From: NIOZ-UU13 sp041862635
Lineage (GTDB): Bacteria > Planctomycetota > Phycisphaerae > Sedimentisphaerales > Anaerobacaceae
Length of the DNA stretch: 6,441 nucleotides
Direction of reading: 5' to 3'
Assembly: GCA_041862635.1 (NCBI GenBank)
Contig: JBGVTO010000219.1
Span: 1 to 6,441, forward strand
Of the stretch, positions 1 through 5,489 are shown piece after piece; position 1 is the stretch's first letter, and each line of letters begins with the position of its first letter. The translations under genes and the position numbers were made by a program. The notes under the pieces were generated by a model. That model made no database searches and had not been told where the DNA came from. It saw only the letters and a program-made list of their open reading frames with translations.

Positions 1-1514
1 GGGATGACAGGCGGGCGCGGTGTTTTGGTTAATGGGATTGGCTCAAACAGGTCAAATTTTGGCAGCACGTGAATCGGCAGCATGTTGTCGAACACGTCCA
101 CCAGATAGATTCCCCACGGAGACTTCTGGTTAAGCTGGGAGGCTACGAGGAAGTACTTGCCCGCCCCGAGCCCTGTCGAGGGGTCGCTGAGCGGGTATGG
201 ATGCAGGAACTTCGGCCAGGACTTATCAACCAGATTGTCACGGATGACGGTTTTGATAGGCTTGCCCCTGCCGGGAATTCGCTGGACGACACCGTCGGCT
301 TGCTGCCATCCTTTAGTAATATCCAAAAGGCCTAATTCGCCCATCCGCGGTACTCCGTGATACCCGGCGATAATGGCTATGATCTTGCTTGGAGCGCCGG
401 GAATACCTCGCGGAAAGTAGAGTGCGTTCGGCCAATAGGAATTGCTTCCATACACCGCACGCTGGCCGGTGCCGTCGGGATTCATCACCATCAAAGGACG
501 TAAATACATGTGCATCGGCCCCGTGTAGTCCCATCGGCTGAAGATTATCTGGCCCGTGGGCAGCACAGAGGGATGAAGGTCGAGGTCCTGGTCAAAACAC
601 AACTGCCGCATATTACCGCCGTCGTCATCCATCAGGTAAATACTGCACGCTCGCTCTTTGCCGTGCCAGCAGGGGACGCCCGTGTATGAGGCAGTCGAAG
701 CGAAGACGATGCGCCCATCGGGCAGATAACAGGCATCAAAGTTGTCCACGTACCCCACTGCTTCGGGTTGCGAAGCAAGCCGGCGGGGGCGAAGCAAGCC
801 GGTAGGGGTTCGCGATACCTGTCGCAGGTCGCTGCCGTCGGTTTTAATTTCGAAAATTTGCCAGCTGCTGCCCTTGGGCATAGTGAAAAGAAGCCGGTCG
901 GCATCGAAGTGCAGGTCGATTTCGCCAACGAAACGTCCCCCCGATGGTCGAAAGAGTGTTTGTAACATTCCATCAGGACGAACAGGCGCCAGGACCGCAA
1001 TTTCGTTGTCGTAAACGGTCTGCTCGATGCCCGAATTGCACTTGTGGTTAACGGGCAGGCCAAGTTGGCCTCGCCTGCGTTTGAGCAGCAGCAGCTTCTT
1101 AAAATTAAGCAGCGGATTGGAAAGCAATGCATCATACCGCAGCTTGTTGAGGTCGTGTGCGAATTTTGATAGGGCGGTTTTTGCTGAATCGTCTTTCTGA
1201 TTAAAAGAGCTAAGGGCAGCTTTGCTTAACTCTTCGAGGCTGTCCAGATGTTCTAAATACTTTTGGCCTTTTGGGTACCTTTGTCCGAATGTTTCGGTAA
1301 GGTCTGTGATGGCAAGACGGAGCGATTCAAAATCAAAACTGCGGACGCGTCGTATTGCCTCATTGTAACCAAGCTCGGATGAGTGTGCCGAGGCCTTGTT
1401 TATCCGACCGGCAAATGCCGGTACCAGGTTAGGAGCTAAAAAGAATAGAATAAGGCTGCTATATACAAAGCTTTTAAGAGATTTGCTTTTGAAGTTGTTG
1501 CGTTTTCCTTTCAT
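1..1514 (-). CDS. HzsA-related secreted beta-propeller protein, C-terminus beyond the window
   Basis: The frame is open from the ATG at 1514 to the left edge (504 codons, no stop seen), so the gene is partial at its 3' end. Residues 1-35 look like a Sec signal peptide: a Lys/Arg-rich start (KGKR), a hydrophobic stretch around SSLILFFL and a likely cut after AFA. Residues about 36-150 are helix-prone and charged. From about 160 the sequence follows the pattern of the planctomycete proteins related to the middle domain of hydrazine synthase subunit alpha: YDNEIAVL, then CYLPDGRIVFAST (about 259-271), HPSVLPTGQIIFSRWDY (about 309-325), MNPDGTG (344-350), and YHGVPRMGELGLLD (about 383-396). The repeated 'LPDG-IVF' strands indicate propeller blades. 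No CxxCH haem motif appears in the visible part, so catalytic hydrazine chemistry is not supported. It is probably a periplasmic protein of unknown function. An in-frame ATG at 1529 is an alternative start. Neither start has a clear Shine-Dalgarno. Confidence 0.8.
   Translation of the reverse strand, partial: MKGKRNNFKSKSLKSFVYSSLILFFLAPNLVPAFAGRINKASAHSSELGYNEAIRRVRSFDFESLRLAITDLTETFGQRYPKGQKYLEHLDSLEELSKAALSSFNQKDDSAKTALSKFAHDLNKLRYDALLSNPLLNFKKLLLLKRRRGQLGLPVNHKCNSGIEQTVYDNEIAVLAPVRPDGMLQTLFRPSGGRFVGEIDLHFDADRLLFTMPKGSSWQIFEIKTDGSDLRQVSRTPTGLLRPRRLASQPEAVGYVDNFDACYLPDGRIVFASTASYTGVPCWHGKERACSIYLMDDDGGNMRQLCFDQDLDLHPSVLPTGQIIFSRWDYTGPMHMYLRPLMVMNPDGTGQRAVYGSNSYWPNALYFPRGIPGAPSKIIAIIAGYHGVPRMGELGLLDITKGWQQADGVVQRIPGRGKPIKTVIRDNLVDKSWPKFLHPYPLSDPSTGLGAGKYFLVASQLNQKSPWGIYLVDVFDNMLPIHVLPKFDLFEPIPLTKTPRPPVI
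770..807. repeat. 19-bp tandem duplication inside the HzsA-related gene
   Basis: Two adjacent 19-bp units, 770-788 and 789-807, share the core GCGAAGCAAGCCGG and differ only at two positions (CG versus TA at unit positions 15-16). Because 19 is not a multiple of 3, the copies are read in different frames on the minus strand: one gives a TGLLRP-like segment, the other RRLASQP. A 6-bp hairpin (GCTTCG-GGTTG-CGAAGC, 760-776) overlaps the first copy. Confidence 0.8.
1407..1422. repeat. Perfect inverted repeat in the signal-peptide codons
   Basis: ACCGGCAAATGCCGGT has 7-bp arms around a 2-base centre. In RNA it would form a 6-bp stem with a 4-base loop. It lies about 92-107 bases inside the coding region of the HzsA-related gene, across the codons for the end of the signal peptide. 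The same GCCGGCA core recurs in the gene-free region at about 1816-1922. Confidence 0.5.
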
Positions 1515-1538
1515 TCTTATAACATACATTTCTATCGT

Positions 1539-1566
1539 ATTATATGACTATCCTTCGCTTTGTCTG
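1539..1566 (-). promoter_or_regulatory. Probable sigma-70-type promoter of the HzsA-related gene
   Basis: On the minus strand a perfect -10 box TATAAT (1544-1539) lies 16 bp downstream of CAGACA (1566-1561), which keeps the GACA half of the -35 consensus. Transcription would begin near 1532. That leaves a leader of roughly 17 bases before the ATG at 1514, or almost none before the ATG at 1529. The gene could also be read through from the tRNA upstream. Confidence 0.45.
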
Positions 1567-1612
1567 CCGTCTTATTTCATGACAGCAATATACGTTTTAA
1601 AATCGACCCAAC

Positions 1613-1686
1613 TACGCCCGAGAGGACTCGAACCTCTGACCTTCGGTTTAGGAAACCGATGCTCTATCCTACTGAGCTACGGGCGC
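1613..1686 (-). tRNA. tRNA-Arg (anticodon CCT)
   Basis: The reverse complement folds into a complete cloverleaf of 74 nt including the discriminator A. The acceptor arm is GCGCCCG with CGGGCGT. The D stem is GCTC/GAGC. The anticodon stem TCGGT/ACCGA encloses the loop TTCCTAA, giving anticodon CCT and reading the AGG codon. The T stem AGAGG/CCTCT encloses the loop TTCGAGT. The 3' CCA is not encoded (the genomic bases after the discriminator are GTT), so it must be added enzymatically. The first acceptor pair is a G-U wobble; all other stem pairs are Watson-Crick. It sits about 85-100 bases upstream of the HzsA-related gene on the same strand. No terminator is obvious between them. Confidence 0.95.
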
Positions 1687-2183
1687 AAGACTTTTTGATA
1701 CTAACAAATTCACGGAAAACGCAGGTTTTACCGTAAAGAATATCAGTTATGTTTGAGAGCGGCCTAACGGACCTAAAAGCAAAAAGCGTTCTGATAAATT
1801 TCATTTAATTTTACTTCCGGCAGGCCGGCATTGCAAGAAGATTAAGGGTAAATGAGCTTGACCAAAGTCTCAGCAGTAAAGCCGGCATGGAGAGCTAACA
1901 CCATTTGTGTATGTCCGGCAGGTAGGCAGTGAAATCTCAGAAATATGAATGGATTGTCATTGCTCACTCCAGAGTTCGAGCGTTCTGTTACAACTACAAA
2001 CATTTAGCTTCTTGAAGAAAGTTGCGAATTCAAGTGTTAAAAAATACGAAAATATTTTGCCTTTGCTTGCTGAAATTAGATATTACTGTAGCATAAAATT
2101 TATAAAAATCTTTTAAATTTATCATTTTTCATTGCTATAACCGATAAGTTCACATCTGCAAAGCAATTAAGGAGGCGTTATTT
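1687..2183. other. Gene-free intergenic region between tRNA-Arg and the rex operon
   Basis: No convincing gene is visible. The left part (about 1810-1925) carries several copies of a CCGGCA/GCCGGCA motif, including CCGGCAGGCCGGCA near 1817. A 26-codon frame (1852-1932, + strand, preceded by AAGGG at a short 3-base spacing) exists but has no supporting features. An inverted repeat CTTGAA...TTCAAG (2011-2016 and 2029-2034) with a 12-base spacer follows. From about 2035 to 2135 the DNA is very AT-rich, with A and T runs typical of promoter-proximal DNA. The region separates two divergent units, so it should hold promoters in both directions. Confidence 0.5.
2113..2141 (+). promoter_or_regulatory. 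Possible second, upstream promoter (extended -10)
   Basis: TGCTATAAC (2133-2141) matches an extended -10 element (TG-n-TATAAC). A weak -35 (TTAAAT, 2113-2118) lies 17 bp upstream, and the surrounding DNA is strongly AT-rich. It would start transcripts near 2148, upstream of the perfect Shine-Dalgarno at 2169-2175, and could give rex a longer alternative leader. AT-rich DNA yields such matches easily. Confidence 0.25.
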
Positions 2184-2246
2184 TTGGTGGTGTCATTTAT
2201 AATTATGTGTTTTTACTTGACGGGTGCAACAATCATCTGTATATAG
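2184..2246 (+). CDS. Possible 20-codon hydrophobic small ORF upstream of rex
   Basis: A textbook Shine-Dalgarno AAGGAGG (2169-2175) is followed after 8 bases by TTG (2184), then in frame by GTG (2187), GTG (2190) and ATG (2205). The frame ends at TAG 2244-2246. The peptide would be about 20 residues and mostly hydrophobic (SFIIMCFYL, then TIICI), like a leader or tiny membrane peptide. The main rex promoter overlaps this frame, so the ORF can only be made from a transcript that starts further upstream. The start codons are non-ATG and the frame is short, so this is speculative. Confidence 0.2.
   Translation: MVVSFIIMCFYLTGATIICI
2217..2245 (+). promoter_or_regulatory. Main promoter of the rex operon
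   Basis: TTGACG (2217-2222, five of six consensus bases) and TATATA (2240-2245) are separated by exactly 17 bp. An alternative -10, TATAGT (2242-2247), overlaps with a 19-bp gap. Transcription would start near 2252, about 53 bases before the rex ATG and about 10 bases before the Rex operator. A repressor bound there would block initiation or early elongation. Confidence 0.6.
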
Positions 2247-2261
2247 TTTGTTTTTTATATT

Positions 2262-2279
2262 TTGTGAATGTGAACACAA
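2262..2279 (+). promoter_or_regulatory. Rex operator (Rex box)
   Basis: TTGTGAATGTGAACACAA has perfect TTGTG and CACAA arms separated by 8 bp, which is the arrangement of the Rex consensus TTGTGAA-n4-TTCACAA. It departs from that consensus only at the two inner bases of the right half. It lies between the promoter and the rex start codon, so Rex very likely represses its own operon and is released when NADH/NAD+ is high. No second such site is seen before the gene at 3040, which fits one regulated transcript for the whole set. Confidence 0.8.
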
Positions 2280-2294
2280 GCACAAATTATTTGT

Positions 2295-2298
2295 AGGA
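2295..2298 (+). promoter_or_regulatory. Shine-Dalgarno AGGA that fixes the rex start
   Basis: AGGA ends 6 bases before the ATG at 2305. This supports 2305 over the GTG at 2224, which would place the Rex operator inside the coding region and add 27 residues foreign to the family. Confidence 0.6.
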
Positions 2299-2304
2299 CA
2301 GTAT

Positions 2305-2928
2305 ATGAGGTACAAAAGAATTCCAGATGAGACCATCCGGCGGCTGCCGATTTATCTGCGAGGTCTGCTGTTTACGTCTGAGCAGGGCCGACAGAGTATC
2401 TCGAGCCAAAAGCTGGCCGATTTTGTAGGTGTTAATCCCTGGCAGATAAGGAAGGATTTTTCTTACTTTGGAGATTTCGGCACTCGCGGAGTTGGTTATA
2501 ATATCGAAAAGCTCTCAAAGCAAATTAAAAGAATTCTCAAACTTGATGTTGTTCAAAAAGCAGCCTTGGTTGGAGTGGGCAATCTGGGGTCGGCGATTTT
2601 GACGCATCCCGGCTTTGGAATATATGGTTTAGATATCGCTGCCGCTTTCGATGTTAATCCTAAAAAAGTGGGCAGGAAAATAGAGAATATCACGATTGAG
2701 AATGTGTCGAAGCTGTGGACATTGAAGAAACGCAAAATCAAACATGCAATTATAGCCGTTCCGCGCCAGGTTGCCCAGGAGACAGCAAATGCCTTGGTCA
2801 AAGCGGGCGTAAAGGGTATTTTGAATTTTTCTCCTTGCCATATAGCGGTGCCTCAGAAGGTCAAGGTAATAACTATCGATATTGCTATGGACCTGGCTTG
2901 CCTGCCTTACTATACGCCGGGAAGTTAA
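2305..2928 (+). CDS. rex: Redox-sensing transcriptional repressor Rex
   Basis: Rex is a cytoplasmic homodimeric repressor that binds TTGTG-n8-CACAA operators and lets go when NADH replaces NAD+. The 207-residue product has the family length. Residues 6-22 (IPDETIRRLPIYLRGLL) and the winged helix (SSQKLADFVGVNPWQIRKDFSYFGDFGTRGVGY, about 33-65) match the DNA-binding domain. The Rossmann domain has the dinucleotide loop GVGNLG (90-95) and the acidic FDVNP (Asp116) at the end of the second strand, typical of NAD(H) binding. GILNFSPCHIAVP (171-183) and the C-terminal helix DIAMDLACLPYY (192-203) match the domain-swap end. The frame can be extended to a GTG at 2224, but the Shine-Dalgarno, family length and operator position favour the ATG at 2305. 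A Rex box lies 25 bases before the start, so it is likely self-regulated. It heads the operon that follows after 111 bases without a clear terminator. Confidence 0.95.
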   Translation: MRYKRIPDETIRRLPIYLRGLLFTSEQGRQSISSQKLADFVGVNPWQIRKDFSYFGDFGTRGVGYNIEKLSKQIKRILKLDVVQKAALVGVGNLGSAILTHPGFGIYGLDIAAAFDVNPKKVGRKIENITIENVSKLWTLKKRKIKHAIIAVPRQVAQETANALVKAGVKGILNFSPCHIAVPQKVKVITIDIAMDLACLPYYTPGS

Positions 2929-3039
2929 ATGTTAAAATTAGATAATTATGCTGTTGGTCGCTGAAAAATAGTAGATTCTATTCGATTATTTATGTCCGGC
3001 GGTATACAAGGCGCGGCGTAACGTCATAGGTAAATTCGG

Positions 3040-4104
3040 GTGAGTAAAATGCAGACTGTTCTTATAAATGAATTAAAGCCATTTTTGAACGCTGTTGCCG
3101 AACAGATGGACCTCTATGTTCCGAAAAAGACCGGAACGCATTATGTATATAACAGGTACGATCCTTCAACCGAGACCTGCGTGGAATTCAATAACATACG
3201 CACTTGCACGCCTGTCAAAGAGTTTTTATTTCCGCTGCGAGAGCTTGCTGCGGTTTTTCCCGAGCCTTTTGAGCCGAAAGAAGTAAAGCCATTTGCCGTC
3301 TTTGGGTTGAAAGACTGCGATTTGCGCTCCATCGAAGTTCTGGACAAGGTTTTCACGGAAGAGGAATTTGAGGACCCGTTTTATGTAAACCGGCGGGAGA
3401 AAATGTTCATCATCTCGTCTGATTGTTCCGAGCCGGCCCAGAGCTGTTTTTGCAATGTTTTGGACGGACGGCCCTTTGCTCAGGGCGGGTTTGATTTGAA
3501 CGTTTCGCAGGTAAAGAATGGCTTTATTATCGAAGTCGGCTCGCAAAAGGGCAAAGATTTTATAGAAAAATACCCCGACCTTTTCACCATGGCTGGAGAT
3601 GCCTTGTTGGCTGAGCGAGACAAAAACAGGGCCGAGACACAAAAGCAGCTTGAGCAAAATAACGCCGACCTAAAATTTGATTTGCCGGTTAATGAGATTG
3701 TTGAAAACAGCCAGGATTCCGATGTTTATGACCAGGAGGCGAAAACCTGTGTCGAATGTCAGGCCTGTACGCGAGTCTGTCCTACATGCCACTGTTTCTA
3801 TCTTTATGACACTAAGAAGGATGATTACTTTGCAAAGATGAAGATGTGGGACGGCTGCATGAGACTTAAATATGCTGAAGTGGCCGGTGGTGCGAATCCT
3901 CGCAAAATGCTTGGTGACAGGCTCAGACATCGTTTTATGCATAAGTTCTCTTATTTTCTCGATAGGTATGGAATTCAGATGTGTATCGGCTGTGGAAGGT
4001 GTGTTGATGCTGAGGCGGGCGAGGTGGATATCCGCAAGGTATTAAAAAAGTTGAATGAAGAACTCAAAGGTAAAGATAAGACAAAAGTGGAAGTTGCAAA
4101 ATGA
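3040..4104 (+). CDS. 4Fe-4S dicluster protein, sulfhydrogenase beta / AsrA-like subunit
   Basis: This resembles the beta subunit of soluble [NiFe] sulfhydrogenase (HydB) and AsrA of anaerobic sulfite reductase, which pass electrons between the flavin partner and the catalytic or ferredoxin subunits. The family's N-terminal part is recognisable: FGLKDCDLRSIEVLDKVF (about 88-105) and the conserved Cys set C129, C136, C138 (SSDCSEPAQSCFC). The C-terminal ferredoxin part has a complete first motif C237-x2-C240-x2-C243-x3-C247-P, followed by PTCHCF, a WDGCM segment, and an RHRFMHKFSYFLDRYG segment usual for the family. The second motif reads C315-x2-C318-x2-C321, but the fourth ligand, normally Cys-Pro, is Glu325 (CVDAEAGEVDI). 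The start is GTG 3040 (AGG at 3028-3030) or ATG 3049 (GGTGA five bases before it); the products differ by three residues. The end overlaps the next gene by 4 bases, so translation is coupled and the two proteins probably form a dimer. Confidence 0.85.
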   Translation: MSKMQTVLINELKPFLNAVAEQMDLYVPKKTGTHYVYNRYDPSTETCVEFNNIRTCTPVKEFLFPLRELAAVFPEPFEPKEVKPFAVFGLKDCDLRSIEVLDKVFTEEEFEDPFYVNRREKMFIISSDCSEPAQSCFCNVLDGRPFAQGGFDLNVSQVKNGFIIEVGSQKGKDFIEKYPDLFTMAGDALLAERDKNRAETQKQLEQNNADLKFDLPVNEIVENSQDSDVYDQEAKTCVECQACTRVCPTCHCFYLYDTKKDDYFAKMKMWDGCMRLKYAEVAGGANPRKMLGDRLRHRFMHKFSYFLDRYGIQMCIGCGRCVDAEAGEVDIRKVLKKLNEELKGKDKTKVEVAK

Positions 4105-4922
4105 ATCGAAATCTCTACCAACCCATAAACGGCGGAATTGTTGATATTATAGACGAGTCCCCGACGATTAAAAGTTTTGTCGTTGTGCTGGAAGAAACAT
4201 TTAAGTTTGAAACGGGCCAGTTTGTGGAGCTGACTTTACCCGGCGAAGGTGAAGCGCCGTTTACCCCTTCCTCGTCGCCTTCAGATACTAAGAAGATGGA
4301 AATCACGATTATGAAGGCCGGTCGGGTAACAGCTTTATTGCACGAGTGCGAAAAGGGACAAAAAGTCGGCATTCGGGGACCTTATGGTAAGGGCTATCCG
4401 ATTGATGATTTTGTTGGCAAAGATGTCTATATCATCGGCGGCGGTGTGGGCTTGGCACCAATAAGGTCTCTGTTTTTGACGCTGGTTGAGAGAATCAAGG
4501 ATTTCGAATCTGTGGTTTGCCGATTCGGAGCAAAAACACCTGATGATTTTATCTACAAGAACACACTTTTCGACTCATGGCAAAAAATTGACGGCGTGGA
4601 TATTAAACTTACTGTCGATGATGCAAACGGCAGCTGGGCTGGTAATACTGGCGTGGTAACTACTATCTTAGCTCGTGATGATGTGAATATTTCAAATGCC
4701 GTGGTGGTGGTTTGTGGTCCGCCGATTATGATGAAATTCACTACTTTGAAATTACTGGAATATGGGTTTCCTACCGAGAAGATTTATCTCTCAATGGAAA
4801 AGAATATGAGCTGTGGAGTAGGCAAGTGCGGCCACTGTATGTTAGGCAAGTATTATGTCTGCAAGGAAGGCCCTGTCTTTACCTACGACCAGATAAAAAG
4901 CTACCCAAATATTTGGGATTGA
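4101..4922 (+). CDS. FAD/NAD(P)-binding [2Fe-2S] reductase, sulfhydrogenase gamma / AsrB-like subunit
   Basis: A 273-residue ferredoxin-NADP+-reductase-fold protein of the dihydroorotate dehydrogenase electron-transfer / HydG (sulfhydrogenase gamma) / AsrB group. It exchanges electrons between NAD(P)H and iron-sulfur clusters through FAD. Residues about 10-100 form the flavin barrel, with PFTPSSSPS (53-61) in the place of the FAD-binding R-x-Y-S-type loop, and GPYGKGYP (93-100). The NAD(P) domain has the glycine loop IIGGGVGLAPIRS (111-123) and VVCGPPIMM (203-211). The C-terminal [2Fe-2S] site is intact: C238-x4-C243-x2-C246 and C254 (MSCGVGKCGHC...VCKEGP). The start ATG lies within the stop of the preceding gene (ATGA), with a weak GGA nine to ten bases upstream. 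This is the likely entry or exit point for NAD(P)H in the complex. Preference for NADH or NADPH cannot be read from the sequence; the Rex link favours NADH by inference. Confidence 0.88.
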   Translation: MNRNLYQPINGGIVDIIDESPTIKSFVVVLEETFKFETGQFVELTLPGEGEAPFTPSSSPSDTKKMEITIMKAGRVTALLHECEKGQKVGIRGPYGKGYPIDDFVGKDVYIIGGGVGLAPIRSLFLTLVERIKDFESVVCRFGAKTPDDFIYKNTLFDSWQKIDGVDIKLTVDDANGSWAGNTGVVTTILARDDVNISNAVVVVCGPPIMMKFTTLKLLEYGFPTEKIYLSMEKNMSCGVGKCGHCMLGKYYVCKEGPVFTYDQIKSYPNIWD

Positions 4923-4944
4923 AAATCGTCGAATGTGAAGCGAA

Positions 4945-4965
4945 ATACGATATACGAGATACGAA
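4945..4965 (+). repeat. Three tandem 7-bp repeats (ATACGAN) before the ferredoxin start
   Basis: ATACGAT, ATACGAG and ATACGAA stand head to tail at 4945-4951, 4952-4958 and 4959-4965, possibly preceded by a degenerate unit AAGCGAA at 4938-4944. The array ends three bases before the ATG at 4969 and occupies the place where a Shine-Dalgarno would be; none is visible. It lies wholly in the 46-base gap between two genes of the operon. Confidence 0.75.
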
Positions 4966-4968
4966 ATT

Positions 4969-5478
4969 ATGGGCGCGAAGTTAATAATCGATTTGGCAAA
5001 ATGCAAACTTCAGGATGAATCTCAAGTGCAATGTTCATACAAGCATCATCCTCAGAACAAAGGTATCGATTCACTGCTGGAGATGATTCGCTTTGCCTTG
5101 GTCTGTCGCCGGTGTGAGTTAGCGCCGTGCATTAAGGCCTGTCCCGTAGACGCCTTAGAGAAAGTACCGAGCGAAAAGAACGATTATGGTATCCTTAAGC
5201 GGGCAAATATGTTGTGTACCGGCTGCGGCAGTTGTGCAATAGCCTGCCCGTTTGGAACAATATATACCGATTTGATACCTTTCCCGAGCAGTGTTTGTGA
5301 TGTGTGCAGAGGCAGGTTGGCGCCGGGCGATAAACCATTGTGCGTGAATACCTGCCAGGACGAAAGTATAGATTATAGAGAAGTTGAGGTAAAAGGTGAT
5401 TTTGTAGAGGTTCTCGAAGATATCGTTGTTGAGGTCTCCGGTGGTGGTTTATGGGAGCCGTTTTTGAGGGATAAGTAA
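4969..5478 (+). CDS. Poly-ferredoxin electron-transfer subunit (HycB/CooF/DmsB-like)
   Basis: A 169-residue iron-sulfur protein of the type that wires group-4 hydrogenases, formate hydrogenlyase and related complexes to their partners. Three complete ligand sets are visible: C46-x2-C49-x4-C54-x3-C58-P, C83-x2-C86-x2-C89-x3-C93-P, and C110-x2-C113-x11-C125-x3-C129. The N-terminal set expected as C-x2-C-x2-C-x3-C keeps only C12 and C22 (KCKLQDESQVQCSY); the two middle positions are Gln15 and Ser18. There are thus 14 Cys instead of the 16 needed for four [4Fe-4S] clusters. The landmarks CRRCELAPC...ACPVDALEK and CPFGTIY follow the family closely. No membrane segments or signal peptide. It starts 46 bases after the flavoprotein gene, behind three 7-bp repeats and without a clear Shine-Dalgarno, and ends 11 bases before the membrane subunit. 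It probably carries electrons from the flavin module to the membrane-bound complex. Confidence 0.85.
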   Translation: MGAKLIIDLAKCKLQDESQVQCSYKHHPQNKGIDSLLEMIRFALVCRRCELAPCIKACPVDALEKVPSEKNDYGILKRANMLCTGCGSCAIACPFGTIYTDLIPFPSSVCDVCRGRLAPGDKPLCVNTCQDESIDYREVEVKGDFVEVLEDIVVEVSGGGLWEPFLRDK

Positions 5479-5489
5479 AAGGCAGAGAG

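Noticed and set aside
632..1135. 167-codon minus-strand frame
   Set aside because: It is a shifted frame inside the HzsA-related gene, whose own frame is open through the whole region and carries the family motifs.
1396..1698. 100-codon plus-strand frame whose end reads PRGLEPLTFGLGNRCSILLSYG
   Set aside because: This is the well-known artefact of translating the antisense strand of a tRNA gene. The rest of it lies opposite the start of the HzsA-related gene.
1852..1932. 26-codon plus-strand frame after AAGGG
   Set aside because: The Shine-Dalgarno-like bases sit only 3 bases from the ATG, the peptide has no recognisable features, and no promoter is evident.
2008..2034. Overlapping short inverted repeats (TTCTTGAAGAA and CTTGAA...TTCAAG) considered as an operator
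   Set aside because: They match no operator I recognise and such short symmetries are expected by chance in AT-rich DNA.
2224..2304. Longer rex start at GTG 2224, adding 27 residues
   Set aside because: It would put the Rex operator and part of the promoter inside the gene, has no family resemblance in the added residues, and lacks the properly spaced AGGA that precedes the ATG at 2305.
2967..2982. Inverted repeat AATAG-n6-CTATT between rex and the next gene, considered as a terminator
   Set aside because: The stem is five AT-rich pairs with no following T run, so it should not stop transcription. The operon reading is kept.
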